A DNA stretch of 64,000 nucleotides from Gambelia wislizenii (Eukaryota; Chordata; Lepidosauria; Squamata; Crotaphytidae): positions 166,009,001 through 166,073,000 of the forward strand of contig JAUMIR010000001.1 in NCBI GenBank assembly GCA_030847615.1, read 5' to 3'. Both the position numbers and the translations under genes were made by a program. Positions 11,519-23,794 of the stretch are shown here, in pieces; position 1 is the first letter of the stretch; the number at the start of each line of letters is the position of its first letter. The notes beneath the pieces are model-generated. The model did not search any database and had not been told where the DNA came from. It saw only the letters and a list, made by a program, of their open reading frames with translations.

Positions 11519-11723
11519 TACTCACTCCCTTTAATTATATAATTAAGGTAAGATGTATTCAGAGAAGAATGAGCATGTTAGATACCTGATAATCAAAACT
11601 GCAGATGATACATATTGAATTTGGGATCTCTGTCTCCTGCATGCAAAACCAGCGCTCTGCCGCTGATATTTGCAGACTACATTTCTTGATTGAGTGTAGG
11701 GAGGCAGAAAGGATGCAGTGATA

Positions 11724-11903
11724 GTGTTGCCAGATAGAAAACCGGAGAGGGCTCCTGCATGTTCCATGGTTATTCAAAAGAGGGAATGTCAGCAGGGGTT
11801 GCTTATCATGGAACTGGGTAATAAGCAACACCTGCTGAAATTCCTTCTTCTAAACAGCCATTAAAGGTACGGGAGCTCGCTCCAGTTTTCACTCTGGCAA
11901 CCC
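11724..11903. mobile_element. Palindromic MITE with GTTGCCAG ends
   Basis: GTGTTGCCAGATAGAAAACC and the inverse of GTTTTCACTCTGGCAACCC form the ends, with TA on both flanks. An inner hairpin pairs GTCAGCAGGGGTTGCTTA with TAAGCAACACCTGCTGA. It is 180 bp with no coding capacity. Confidence 0.65.
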
Positions 11904-12953
11904 TATGCAATAATTCAATTGTTGTTATCCTTCAACTTGAATGAGTTATTCCTTATTAACCTTTAATCAGCAAGGCATTTGAAGAGTGAGTGAAGTGTAT
12001 GTGTTGGTGAGGGTGGAAAGAAAAGATACAGATGGGTGACAAACTGAACTGAAGAAGTTGTAAGATGAGATTCTATGTTTTGGGACAACTTCCTTATCCT
12101 GACAGTTCCCATGCTTTCAGTCTCTGAATTTCTAGCATAGCACAGAGTGAGACACTGAAAATCATTCCCACCTAGAACACTTATACATGCTGTGTTTTCA
12201 TTCCCTTGGTAACTTTGCCTGTCCCCTTTCTCCATATGCCTAAACTCTTTTTCTAATATGTTTAACTGAAGTTTTAAGTTACCACAATAACAGAAATTTG
12301 GGCACTAAAGGAAAATTTAATGGGGGTGAAGAATTCTTCTTTGGGAGGGCAATGCCCTCATTTGCCCCCTCCATTGCTACACCCCTGTGGAAAAGAGCAG
12401 GGAAAAATTCTTATGTATAAGAATATGGATGCTGGCCAGAAAGGTGTTACTAATGAAGCACATATGTAAGCATGATAAAACAGATTCTTATTAATTATTC
12501 TTAGGAGTTGAGTAGCTTCAGAATTCAGTTGGCCTAACATGACTGTGCAGATCGTCTAACTAGTTTTTTCAGAATGGTCCACTTAGATAAAGAAAGAAAC
12601 TGAGGTTAGGCATTATGAAAAAACAAATAAACTTTGAAAATTCAAAAAAACTTGTATAATATATATGTGTGTGTAAACTTAAAAAAGAAGTACTATATCA
12701 CATGCAATAAAATCATCCAGTAAATATATTATAACATATACTATAAACAATACAAATATCACAAAGGTCTTATGGGGAGACCTCCAGTCATTAAAAGTAT
12801 AAACCCCTTGTTTAAACTCAACTGGCAGAGATAAATTGTAGCTTTGCACAATATGGAAGTCCTTAGAAAGATAGATGACTGCAATAAATCAATTGGTATC
12901 CAAGAATAAAGTCTGTTGATGACTTTTACTTGGCAGCCCACCAGTTACAATTT
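11904..12953. other. Intron sequence, no feature seen
   Basis: AT-rich, with no convincing exon or repeat termini. Confidence 0.45.
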
Positions 12954-12958
12954 ACACA

Positions 12959-13020
<62 letters not shown>
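12954..13020. repeat. Compound microsatellite (CA)n(GA)n
   Basis: About 11 CA units run directly into about 22 GA units with no interruption. An uninterrupted tract is likely to be length-polymorphic. The His-Thr and Arg-Glu reading frames across it are artefacts. Confidence 0.97.
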
Positions 13021-13023
<3 letters not shown>

Positions 13024-16000
13024 CAAGGTTTTTTGAATTTTCAAAGTTTATTTGTTATTTCATTACCCCTAACCTCCGTTTCTTTCTTTCACTGGTATTG
13101 GTTAGGTTTAATTTCCCCTTTTGTTTTAGTTTTACCACTTAGATAAAGATCCATGCAAAACCCCCATCACCTAGGACAAGCCACCATCAGAATACCATGG
13201 CATGTAGGTAAATTTTCTCAGCAAGGAAGAGAGAGATCAAAGGCTAATGCCTGATATTGATAGTGTTAACTACCGAAGCAGAAGGGGTGAAATTCCTGTC
13301 AACTGCACTTAGCACAGCCAAGTACCCATATCACTGGGATCTATGGAAGCCTGTTGAATGATGGAGTTAATAAGCATGCCATCTGAAAGGACCTGTATCT
13401 GATGGATTTGTTTGGGCTAGGATATAAATCTCTCCTCTCTCTTTTCTGGGAACAAGAAAAAAAATATGTGTTAGTGCCATGCTGAGTACATGTCATCTGT
13501 TCTAAAGACTGAAGGTGAAGCAACACTTGGATGGTCCCTTCCCAACAGCTTTGTAATTTTCCTGTGAGAAGCCAGAAAGCATTTGCTGGGTACCACCTTA
13601 AGTTAAATACCATGGCCACTGGACATGAAATGCAGGCCCCAGCTCTCACTAAAGGGCTACTTTCACTCCCAAGCAAACATGGTTAGTTACCCCCTCCCGC
13701 ATAATGGAGTGTGAGGAAAGTGTGGATGAATTAATCACTTTTCTTGTTCCTGGGTCAACAAGGAAGCTGTATGCACAGGTTTGCTTTTCACCCTCTTTGT
13801 GGTCTTTTCCCCTCTTAGGCTGAGATTTAGGTTGGTTAAGGTTTTAATATCTGAAGTGGGAAAATGTGTTGCAACTATGAAGTTTATTAAAAGGATAACA
13901 AGGAAGGCTTTGGAAATAGCAGGCGATGAGTCCTAGGTCCATTCAAAGTGACTAAACGGAAATTTCAAACTTTGGTAGGAATACTGGTGCCATGGAGCAA
14001 AACGAGACAGCAGATTTTTGGCACCATGGATGGGTAGCAGATTGATACTTATTTAATTTGCTATTCCTGTATTTTTAAAGTTAGAGATAGGGAAAGACAT
14101 TTGACAGATTTTCTGTCTCCAATGGTGAATAAGTGGTGTTCATTTGCTATTCTATCTGAAGCAGCAAAACACCTTGGGCTGGTCCTGGTTGAGGGCAGAT
14201 GGTTGCAGTAGGTGCAGCTGCAGTTATTGACTTCTTTCACTTGTTTCTTCTATGCTCATACTGAAAATAGCTATCTAATCATTAGAAACATTAATCAGAT
14301 TTACTTGTAAGTAAAAAGCCAGTTGTACTAATGAGCTGCCTTTTCTCTCCTCCTCTGCTATTGCCTCCCCCTGCCATTTTGAGTCCGTGATGCAAAAGTA
14401 GGAGAAAACAGCATGTCTTCCCTGACTGGGGCCTCTTTGCTCCCATCCTTCCCAGATCAGATGATGGCAAGGAAGTGAAAGACATAGAACTCTTGACTAG
14501 AAAATGGCCATGGGGAGACCATGCAGACCAAGTCAGTCCAACCCTTCAAGTTGTTATAAACCTGACCTGAAGGAGCAGCTGCTTGTCATTTGGTTCCTCT
14601 GGCAAATGCAGACTAGCAGCCCAAAGGGGGGCTCAAGTTGAGACTCAGGACCTCAAGGCAAAGCCCAGTTGAGACTTCCTTTGAGACAAAGAAACAGCTA
14701 GGAAGCAAAGAAGAAAAAATCTGCTGTGGAAAAACAGGCTCCCCTCTTCTGCCTCAGCAGAATACATGTGGAGGCTGTGGGAAGGGGAAAAAGACTCCCC
14801 AGATATGATCTTGTTTATTTCCTGTACATTTGAACTAGGAATATAATCCATACATGCTGGAATTGCACTGAAGATAACTCAGATTTATAGCTCTACAAAT
14901 CATTTTTATAAGTACTCTGTTTTGCTTTAGACAGCAGCACAGATTAAAACACTTGAGGGCAAATCAGGGCAATAACCAACTGGAGCCTTGAGCATTTTAG
15001 AGTGCCTTAGTAACCAGTATTGCACCCACACTTTCAATGTATTCTCTTGACTAGAGATTTAGAAGAATAGGTCAAAGAACTGGAGTTCTAAGTTTTGCAA
15101 ACACCAGGTGTAACACAAATTGTCAAAAGCATGAGAGATGTGTTGGACTTTACAAGATATGCTGGAACTGTAATAAGCACAGATGTTATTTCAAGTAGTA
15201 TCTTGTAAGACAATTGAAAGAAAGTAGAGTATTTTATTGAAAACAATTAGTTATTTTGCTTTGGCCATATTCATAAGAATATACTTGGGGGCAAACTGTA
15301 TATGATCCAGAAAGCGTCAGATTTTTTTCAAAGTTAATAATCTACAATGGGGGTAATTTCCCATGGGAAGAGAACATGCAGAGAAGGGGGTTGTAACCCT
15401 TCCCTTCCCAGGCATAATCCTGGTGAAAATTCCCCTTTTATGCTGTGCTAATAACTTTGAGGTAAAAAGATATAACACTGGGATGCCACTGTCAATGTGC
15501 TTTTTATTTTATTATTGGGAAAGTGTGAATTAGTGATGCTTGAGACCTAGCCTAAACACTCTCTACATGGCCAACCCCTATTGCAGGCATTGTAGGCATT
15601 TTAAGCAGCAGTAGTGCCAAGGTGTTATAAAGGTGAATGACACCTTTATTCATAGTTCTGTGCTGGAAACTGGATTCGGCATCCAGGGAAATGGCAGCAC
15701 CAGCCAGGTGGTGATCAATCCTGGCTCTGCCAGGGAGCTGAAAGAGAATGGACCTGAGCAACATGAGGGGACATATGTAGAAAATCAACCAAATGTCCCT
15801 GCAGAGTGACAGGTAGCAGGGCAGCTGTGGGGCAGGAGTCCATTAGAACTTTTGCCCCTAGTGAAGACAAGCCCCCAGATTGCCAAGTTTTCCCTAGATG
15901 CTAGGCTCACTGCCTAGTGCCTATTTGGACTATAATTTTGTATCAATACCAAACTTTCCTTTTTTAAAAAAGTAAGTCTCTAGCCCTTACAAAAGATGAG

Positions 16001-16240
16001 ATATGGGGCAAAATGTGGAGGTATTCTTCTGTCAAATTGTTCCAAAAGAAACAAGCTCACCTTTGCCTTTCAAGCATAAAATGAATGCAAGAAGGGAGGA
16101 AGGTTGCAATCTGAGGGTGCAAGGAAAGGCGGGGGAGTGATGCATTGTGAAGGTGCAAGGAAAGTCAAGGAAGGGAGTAGGAGTGATGGGAGAGTGAGTG
16201 ATGAGAGCAGCTGAAGCTGTGTTTTGCAGCAAAAATAACA
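13021..16240. other. Intron sequence, no assigned feature
   Basis: Mixed AT-rich DNA. A repeated GGTGCAAGGAAAG pair occurs near 16117-16165. I found no splice-bounded frame resembling RIM1 on the minus strand, although an unseen RIMS1 exon could lie here. Confidence 0.4.
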
Positions 16241-16299
16241 GGATCTAGTATCTATCCTTATCTATCCAAGAGTACCTACTCTTAACGACTATCAAGTTT

Positions 16300-16345
16300 T
16301 ATTTGGCACAAGCTTTTGCAGACTGCAGTCCGCTTCATCAGATGC
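16300..16345 (+). repeat. Dispersed repeat with CTTCATCAGATGCATG motif
   Basis: TTGGCACAAGCTTTTGCAG followed by CCGCTTCATCAGATGCATG. The reverse complement of part of this is found at 4905-4960. The family is unassigned, possibly Penelope-like. Confidence 0.35.
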
Positions 16346-17478
16346 ATGGAGAGTTGCCTCAGTTGGCAGATATTTATACACATGGTTGGGATGTGAGGAG
16401 GAGGTAAGAGGGAATGAGATAAGAGGGAATGGAAATTGGGCGGGGGGAGATACAAACATTTATCATCATCTTAACTGGCATTAACAAACAACAGTTGAGT
16501 GGTAAAACAGACATCCTAATGTAGATGGGCTGCTTAGCATGCACATTTTGAAGAAAAGTTAAATAGATGAAAGACAGTAAACTGTTCTCTAGTTTTACTA
16601 AAATACTTATTCTATATCTGTGAAATAAATCAGAGCATGCTTTCCCCCTTCAATCATTGCTGCTTGTCCTTGCTTTTCTTGGCATCTGGCCCTGTGAATT
16701 AGGTGGCACTCACTCTCAGAAGTCTTCTGTGGTATTTTCATGGATCAGTACCTTTTTGTCATCAGTAAAACCCTGAAGGTTAAAAAATAGTGATCTGATG
16801 AAAATACCACTGGAAGTGCCTGGGCATAACAAAATGTTAATATTACTGTTGTTTTTCTTTTATCTGCACTACACTAGGAACACATATGTCCACTTTACAT
16901 GGTTTCCCTCTCCCTACCCAGAATGATCATGTGAGTGTAAAGTATCCGCAGCAATACTGACATATTGACTGGTCCAGGCATGCCATTTGGTTTGCATCAT
17001 TTAGCTGGCTCAGATTCCAAGCAAGTTTGCTTTCTTTCTTTTCTTTCTCTAATCCTTACAGCTATCATATGGGGCAAAATGTGCAGTCCCTGTTCTGAGA
17101 AACAAGCCTGCTTTAACCTTCCAATAACTGAAGTCTCCCACCTATGACTACCATTTTTATAGGGCTATAGTTGTAAAGATGATTCCTCTTTTCCCAGTTC
17201 CCTGAGTAAATATTAAAAAATTGAAGGACAGTCTAATTTGGGGAGAATGCCAAGCTGAGGTCTGTATTGCAGAGCTTGCTCCAAAGACTGCATAGAAACA
17301 ATTGGAGCCATAGGAATGAAGGGGAGGGGTTAAAAAAAAAGCATAGTAGCAGATAAAAAGCTTCACACTTTTAGTATTTGAGGCTATTATTTTGCTGACT
17401 TGCTTTTGAATGACTCGACATGGCAATATTATTCATTTTTAATGGATCTTCGGGGGAGTGCAAGTTTAATTTTATCAG

Positions 17479-17750
17479 GGCTACCTAGGGCTGGGCCTAA
17501 ATACCCTGAAGGCACCAAATCCTGTCTAATCTTGGAAGCTAAGCTGGTTCAACCCTGGTTAGTATGTGGATGAGAGACCCCAATGAATAACAGGTGCTGT
17601 AGGCTATATTTCAGAGGAAGTAACTGGGAAGACCATCTCTGAGTATTCCTTGCCTAAGATAACCCTACGAAATCCATGGTGTCACCATAAGTCAACAGGC
17701 AATGTGAAGGGACATGCACATACATACACACACATGCACACACACACACT
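17479..17750 (+). mobile_element. 5S-rRNA-derived SINE
   Basis: The first 128 bp follow the 5S rRNA gene: ACCCTGAAGGCACC, GATCTTGGAAGC-type text (here TAATCTTGGAAGCTAAG, box A), and GGTTAGTATGTGGATGAGAG (box C), ending GGTGCTGTAGGCT. The next 110 bp (AACTGGGAAGACC, CACCATAAGTCAACAGGC) match the tail of the tRNA-derived SINE at 23544 and 51717, closing in a CACACA run. A 5S head on that shared tail is what is known as a 5S-Sauria-type SINE (from memory). Internal promoter boxes carry several substitutions, so activity is doubtful. Confidence 0.8.
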
Positions 17751-18266
17751 CCTAGGGCTATCCAGAAACCTAAAGTGGGAGGGAAACAACCGCTCTCCCA
17801 TTACTGCAACCTTCTACCTTCTCCACTTTTTGGTGCCTTCCCTCCATCCCATCCTACCTCCTCCCCTTCACCACTGTCCTTACTACCATCTCTCCGACTT
17901 CACTTCCTCTCCTTTGTCCCTCACTTTGCAACAAGAGCAGCATCACTATCACCACATGCTTGCCTGTTTACCTCCCCTTTGCTTAAAGTAGCACTGGCAT
18001 CTTTAGGTAGTGCTGCTTCTTTAGAGGATAGGCGGGAGCAGCATGAAATAAAATGAGGCAAATGGTGAGGGAAAGAGTAGAAAGTATAGTGGCAGATGCA
18101 AAGTGCAGTGGGGGGAACATAGCGATGGTGCAAAGTGAGAAAAGCTGGGAGGGATGTACACATCCACTTTACATAGTTCCCTTTTCTCCATAACAACCTT
18201 GTAAGATAGATTTTCTGAGAGGTGGAGCTAGTCCAAGGTACCATCACCAAGGAGGGATTTGCACTT

Positions 18267-18690
18267 AGAATCATAGAGTTGGAAGAGACCACAAGGGCCA
18301 TCCAGTCCAACCCCATTCTGCCATGCAGGAATACACAATCAAAGCATTCCCACCAGGTGGCCATCCAGCCTCTATTTAAAAACCTCCAAAGAAGGAGACT
18401 CCACCACAGTACGAGGAAGTGTATTCCACTGCCGAACAGCTCTTCCTGTCAGGAACTTCTTCCTAATGTTTAGGTGGAATCTCTTTTTCTTTAGTTTTAG
18501 TCCATTGCTCTGTGTCCTAGTCTCTGGAACAGCAGAAAACAAGCTTGCTCCCTCCTCAATATGACATTCTTTCAAATATTTAAACATGGCTATCATGTCA
18601 CCTCTTAACCTTCTCTTCTCCAAGCTAAACATACCCAGCTCCCTAAACCGTCCTCACAGGGCATGAATTCCAGACCTGTGTTTCCTCATT
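18267..18690 (-). pseudogene. CR1 LINE 3' end (pol C-terminus remnant)
   Basis: Read on the minus strand, a frame with [18 protein letters not shown] and RAVRQWNTLPRTVVESPSLE is the C-terminus of CR1 reverse transcriptase, followed by the 3' UTR ending GATTCT at 18267. The 5' side is truncated near 18690, normal for CR1. It is preceded by an (ATT)n tract at 18722-18760. It serves no host function and is inert. Confidence 0.9.
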
Positions 18691-18721
18691 CCAAGAACTT
18701 TAAACACAGCTCTCTCAGATG

Positions 18722-18760
18722 ATGATATTATATTATTATTATTATTATTATTATTATTTT
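18722..18760. repeat. (ATT)n microsatellite
   Basis: About ten ATT units with minor interruptions at the start, abutting the truncated edge of the CR1 fragment. Confidence 0.9.
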
Positions 18761-19490
18761 AAAATGGCTACTAAGGTTGAAACATAGTAGTAGGAAAAAA
18801 ATCAATGATTAATGTGCTTAATTTCATACTGTAAAGATCAGATTATGCAAATTAGCATATTACGCAAATTAGATGCCCATATTTTAAGAAATGAAATATA
18901 GCATTCCTCTAGAAGCTGCGATCGAACATCTGGAGGACCACATGTTAATCTCCACCCTTGCTCCACATTGTCTTCCAAAGCCCAGTTTAAAAGATCTTAA
19001 ATAGTCTTATTCCCTTTAAAGTCAACTTGAATATATAATTCCTGTTGCAATAAAAAAATTCCCATAAACTGAATAAATCTGTACTAATAAAGGAGAGTGC
19101 CCATGCATGTATATCTCCCCCACAGCTCCATGACAGCGAAACCTAGACATCTGACACTTGACATGAGCACTAAGATTTTTTAAATGGTTTAATTGATTAT
19201 AGTTAATTATAGTTCATTTAAATCTATCTGTACTCTGCAGCACATCTTCAATCATTAGACTTGCAAAGTAGAAGCTGAAATCAGCTGTGTGGTGGCTTTG
19301 GAGCAGCAGGAGCCCTTTGCCCCTTCTTATAAACCTGTCTTCATCCCAGGAGCCTGTGTATTTGTTACAAACTCTGGAATGAACAGCCAGTTGATATAGT
19401 CGAGACCTCTTTCCAAGGTGAGAATGAAATAGGAGGCTTCACTCTGGTCCACCTTGTGAAGAATTAAGCAGTGACTCAACCACCCCTTGT

Positions 19491-19604
19491 TCATTTCCGC
19501 TTGGGCTACCTCCCCATCCCATGTGCCCCACACATATGTTGGCTATTGTATGTCGCTCTAATTTTTGTTACAACTCTGGCAGTGTGGTATGGGGACTGGA
19601 TCCA
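19491..19604. repeat. Dispersed repeat, copy matching 21790-21900
   Basis: From TTTCCGCTTGGGCTACC to GGGGACTGGATC this is over 85% identical by eye to 21790-21900. The second copy lies just inside the hAT element at 21739, so this may be a fragment of a related element. Termini are not visible here. Confidence 0.65.
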
Positions 19605-19958
19605 GTTTTGGGGAGGAGACAGGACTGGTGTGTCTCATGGCTCCTCACATAGTAGGGTCTTTAAAAGACCTTAGGGTGCAGGCAGTAATGCTTAGGCACA
19701 ACTTGGGGTCTTTGGGGTATGCCTCATCACCACAGTGTTGATGCATCCGTGGATTTCACTCTGAGTTTTCCTCCAACTATTGGTCTGGAGGTGGGTTTAC
19801 TGAGTAACTGTCAGGTTATTTGATCACTGGATCCAGATCTCATGCCAAGCCAACACTATACAGCTGTTTGAATGACGTTCTGGCTTTGTTATACCCAAAA
19901 CTTTTCATTCTTGCATGTTTAAACAATGACAAAAAATCCAAACATTTTCTCCCCACTA

Positions 19959-20211
19959 CAGTAGGACCCCTGTATCTGCTGGGGATTGGTTTAAGGGGAG
20001 GGCATAGATACTGAACAACGTGAATAATAGCAAACACAATTGAAAATAATGGGACTTCCGGTTTAAAATACATAGAGTTGCCTTGGAGGAACTAGAAAAT
20101 GGCTAGGGAGTACATATTTCCTAGGAAGACTCTATGGTAGGTGTGCTGCTTTGTGTCCCATGGATAATTGAATCATTGGATAATGAATCAGTGGATACAG
20201 GGGTCCTAATC
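19959..20211. mobile_element. Tigger/pogo-like MITE
   Basis: CAGTAGGACCCCTGTATC and GATACAGGGGTCCTA are inverted ends, with TA before the left one. The core includes a TAATGGGACTTCCGG block and an AACTAGAAAATGGCTAGG block found inverted in 21965-22202. Confidence 0.75.
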
Positions 20212-20678
20212 TTTTTTTTAAAAAGTTATTTTTCATATTGGGGAAATTTTCTACAAAAATGTGTGCACAAAAACATTGGTTTGTACACAAAGGTTTTTGT
20301 GCAGAAAATGTGGTTTATGAATACACTATAGTGTTTTGTGAAAACATATTGGATTTTTGAGAACAATGTTTTGGGGAGCAAAATCTACTGAAAATGGAAA
20401 AAAAAGCTCTAGTCTTTATGTGCTTGATTAAGAATGAAAAAAATTGATGGTGGTTCACTTTTCTGTTTGGTTGCTTCAATGTGCCAAGACATGCTGTCTT
20501 CTCAAGGACAAGAAAATTTGTAAATATTCTTTACATTCCTAGAAGTCTCACTGAGCCCGTAATCTTGAGACTCACTCCAACTATAAGACTGAAGCTGTGA
20601 TCTCTTTATGGGTGGCTTAATTTGATAATGTGATTTAAATTAATTTAATCTGGATCCATTCCATCTCTCACACACATA

Positions 20679-21178
20679 GGGCTTATCTATATGAGCAATT
20701 TACCCTGGCTTGTCCCCGTTGCAGAGCCCTATGCTCCAAGCAACACAGGGCATTTTCCCTGATCTGCCCCCAGGCAGCCTAAATGACCCCCAGGGCAGAT
20801 ATGAGGCTGGGACAGGTGCAAGTTGGGATAGCTGTAACCCATTACAGGAAAATTCCAGGTTTAATCTGGTACCTCTGGATTGGGCCCGCCTGTCCATGGG
20901 AGCCCATCCCATAACGCTGCTCCTTGCTGCTGCTGCCAGCTCCTTGGCTCTCGTGGAAGCCAGGCGGGTCACATGCAGGGACCTGCAGTCACATGTTGCG
21001 GGACCCCTGCCTGGCTTCCACATTAATGGGAAAACAGCAGTGGAGGCAGTAGCTTTAGCGATGGGCCTGTGTGGACTCCAGACCATTTTCTCCAGGTAAT
21101 GGGGGAGAAACAGGTGAGCTCCACAGTCAGGAAATGCTGGTAGGGAGCTGGAGTATCCTGCCAGGTGTAGATGACCCC
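20679..21178. mobile_element. Palindromic Harbinger-like MITE (500 bp)
   Basis: The ends are GGGCTTATCTATATGA and GGTGTAGATGACCCC. Flanking triplets are ATA and ATG. The GC-rich middle folds back: CTCGTGGAAGCCAGGCGGGT pairs with the CCTGCCTGGCTTCCAC block at 21006-21021. The overlapping ~130-codon frames on both strands come from this palindrome. Confidence 0.65.
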
Positions 21179-21789
21179 ATGAACTAACACGTCCTATAGA
21201 CTTATTCTTAAATTATGGCAGCAAAATGTTAGTTGCCTGGATCTTTGTAACTCATCCTATGGCAGAAATTTATGAGAGCCATTTGAGAACTGAGAAGTAA
21301 AGATTTTCCACAGAAACTCAGAACTGGTACATTGTCTCTGACACCCTCGCATGTGATGGAAGAAAATAAACATTTATCTGTGTATGATGTGATTAGGATG
21401 ACTAACTACACACACAGACACACACTTCACTTCTACAAATAGGTATCAAAGACTACCTGAGATAGTGACGATTGGTCTTACCTCCTAACCATGCTTTTCT
21501 TCATGCATGCTCAGTATTTAGAATAAATATGGAGAGGACAGGACCAAATTCTAGAGCACTTTCACACTATACAGTTATAGTACTTGTATTCCACTTTATT
21601 TGCCATGGTTCCATCCTATGGAATCCTGGGACTGACAGTTCAGGGAGGGGCATTCAGAATTCTTAGCCAGAGAGCTCTACTGCCTCACCAAACTGCATAA
21701 CTCAGAATTTCATTAGATGTTGCCATCGCAGCTAAAGTCAGGGCTGCTTTAAGGAATTTTGGGGGGCCCTGCAATGCTTTATTTTGCTC

Positions 21790-21900
21790 CATTCCCGCTT
21801 GGGCTACCCCCCCATCCCATGTGCCCCACACATGTGTTGGCTATTTATGTCCCTCTAAATTTTGATACAACTCTGGCAGTGTGGTTTGGGGACTGGATCT
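21790..21900. repeat. Dispersed repeat, copy matching 19491-19604
   Basis: Second copy of the GCTTGGGCTACC...GGGGACTGGATC block, located near the left end of the hAT element. Confidence 0.65.
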
Positions 21901-21964
21901 ACTGTATATGTGTATCTCAGGTCAATGTAACCTAACCTATTCATAGTACAGGATGTTCAGATTA

Positions 21965-22202
21965 CAGTAGGACCCCCGTATCCATGGTTTCATTATCCAC
22001 AGGACACAAAACAGCATACTTACCATAGAGTCTTCCTAGAAAATGTGTCCTCTCTAGCCATTTTCTAGGTCCTCCAAAGCAACTCTATGGTATTTTAAAC
22101 CAGAAGTCCCATTTTTTTAATGGTGTTCACTATTATCTATGGTTTTCAGTATCCACACCCACCCAGAACCAATCCCCAGTGGATAAGGGGGGGGGGCTAC
22201 TG
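21965..22202. mobile_element. Tigger/pogo-like MITE
   Basis: The ends CAGTAGGACCCCCGTATCC and GGATAAGGGGGG...CTACTG are inverted. TA precedes the left end; AA, a mutated TA, follows the right end. It lies in opposite orientation to 19959-20211, and inside the hAT element. Confidence 0.78.
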
Positions 22203-22309
22203 AATTACATAATTTGCCACGAATAATTTAGTTTAAAACTACATTATAAGCACTAACATAATATTTTTTTTTGTTTATTAGTAATTAACATAATGGTGTA
22301 GATTTCCTC

Positions 22310-22958
22310 AAAGAAAAGAAAGAGTGGACTACAAGCTGAATATGAGTTAGCAATGTGATGCAGCAGCAAAAAAAGCCAATGCAATTCTAGGCTGCATTAA
22401 TAGGAGTAGAGTGTCTAGATCAAGGGAAGTAATAGTATCACTCCATTCTGCTTTGGTCAAACCTGACCTGGAATACTGTTTCCAGTTCTGGGCACAACAA
22501 TTCAAGTAAGATACTGAGAAGGATGGTGGGAGGTCTGGAAGCCATTACACCCTATGAGGAGCGGCTTAGGGAGCTGGGTATGCTTGACCTGGAGAAGAGA
22601 AGTTTAAGAGGTGACATGATAGCCATGTTTAAGTATTTGAAGGGATGTCATACTGAGGAAGAAGCAAGCTTGTTTTCTGCTGCTCCAGAGACTAGGACAC
22701 GGAGCCATGGGTTCAAACTACAGGAAAAGAGATTCCACCTAAACCTTATTAGGGAGAACTTCCTGATGGTAAGAACTGCTAGAAGTGGAATACACTGCCT
22801 TGTAGTGTGGTGGAGTCTCCTTCTTTGGAGGTTTTTAAGCAGAGGCTGGATGGCCATCTGTCACGAGGACTTTGATTGTGTGTTCCTGCAGGGCAGAAAC
22901 CGATGGGATAGGATGGCTGTTGGGGTCCCTTCCAGCCCTATGATTCTATGATTCTAGG
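22310..22958 (+). pseudogene. CR1 LINE 3' end (pol C-terminus remnant)
   Basis: The frame at 22523-22951 contains ERLRELGMLDLEKRSLRGD, FKYLKGCHTEEEASLFS and ETRTRSHGFKLQEKRFHLN, the C-terminus of CR1 polymerase. An indel near 22770 shifts the frame. Upstream, LNPDLEYCFQFW-type text (CCTGGAATACTGTTTCCAG) is the usual CR1 segment, with a short gap near 22505. It ends in the CTATGATTCTATGATTCT tail and is inactive. Confidence 0.9.
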
Positions 22959-23079
22959 CTGCATTCAGAGCCTGGGAAAGTTACTTTTGGATTACACCTC
23001 CCAGAATCCCCCTGTCAAGGTCTGGTTGCATTGTTTCTTTTTCAGTATTCTGTATCCCAGTATTCTGTATTCTGTAGCC

Positions 23080-23415
23080 CAGTGGTTCTTAATCTGGGGT
23101 CCATAAATGCTTGAAGGCTGCTTGGCCCACCTCCTCCCTGTAGTGGAGCAGCCACATGACAGGAAACAAGGCAAAGGCTGGCTGGCTTGGCCTGTACATT
23201 GCCATTCAATCCACTCCAGCCACAAACTTGCAGGAAGAAGAAAGAGTGCCTCTGAGGGAAAGTTTAATGGATGATGTAATTGCATTATTGTTGTTGCTGT
23301 TGTTAGCTATTACTAATAGCTATTATTATTAGGGTATTAAATCTTGAGTTAAGCCTTGGGGTAACAAAAGATATTTAAAGGGGGTCCCTGGTAAAGAAAA
23401 GGTTAAGAACCACTG
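23080..23415. mobile_element. hAT-like MITE (336 bp)
   Basis: CAGTGGTTCTTAATCTGGGG and GGTTAAGAACCACTG are inverted ends of the Charlie/hAT type. CTGTAGCC (23072-23079) and CTGTAGTC (23416-23423) are an 8-bp duplication with one transition. It contains a (TTG)n stretch and no transposase. Confidence 0.85.
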
Positions 23416-23543
23416 CTGTAGTCCAATGGCTCTCACATAACACTAATGGGATACTGGTGTGTTTAGTGACAACAATAAAACTATTGTTCCCAGTAATATT
23501 ACTCCAAATTTTTATTTATATTCTTTATATTCTTCTGTTAAAA

Positions 23544-23780
23544 GAGCCAGGGTGTTGTAGAAGTTTCAGCATTGCACTATGACTGTGGAGACCAGGGTTT
23601 GAATCCTTACTCAGCCATGAATACTCACTGGGTGACCTTGGGCAAGTCACACTCTCTCAGCCTCAAAGGAAGGCAAAGGCACACCCCCTTTGAACAAACC
23701 TTGCCTAGAAAACTCCATGGTAGGTTTACCTTAGTCAGAAATGACTTGAAGGCACATAGGAAAACACACAAATACTTTTT
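23544..23780 (+). mobile_element. tRNA-derived SINE (Sauria/ACA type)
   Basis: A degenerate A box (TGTAGAAGTTTC) and a B box (GGTTTGAATCC) mark the tRNA-derived head. Next comes GGTGACCTTGGGCAAGTCAC, then the tail block GACTTGAAGGCACATAGG and an A-rich end. Related copies, inverted, lie at 51717-51953 and 63788-64000. Confidence 0.85.
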
Positions 23781-23794
23781 GCAGGTTGAACTCA

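Noticed and set aside
12916..13146. Two overlapping frames with His-Thr and Arg-Glu runs
   Set aside because: They are translations of the (CA)n(GA)n microsatellite.
14291..14485. Minus-strand Gly/Arg-rich frame as the missing RIM1 linker exon
   Set aside because: The peptide does not match what I recall of the linker and no phase-compatible splice pair was seen.
17479..17606. A functional 5S rRNA gene
   Set aside because: Several substitutions in conserved positions and a fused SINE tail; single copy with no tandem array.
18372..18632. An 86-codon minus-strand gene
   Set aside because: It is the C-terminus of CR1 polymerase with the CR1 3' UTR attached.
20700..21099. Overlapping ~130-codon frames on both strands
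   Set aside because: They come from the GC-rich palindrome of a MITE; no splice sites or protein resemblance.
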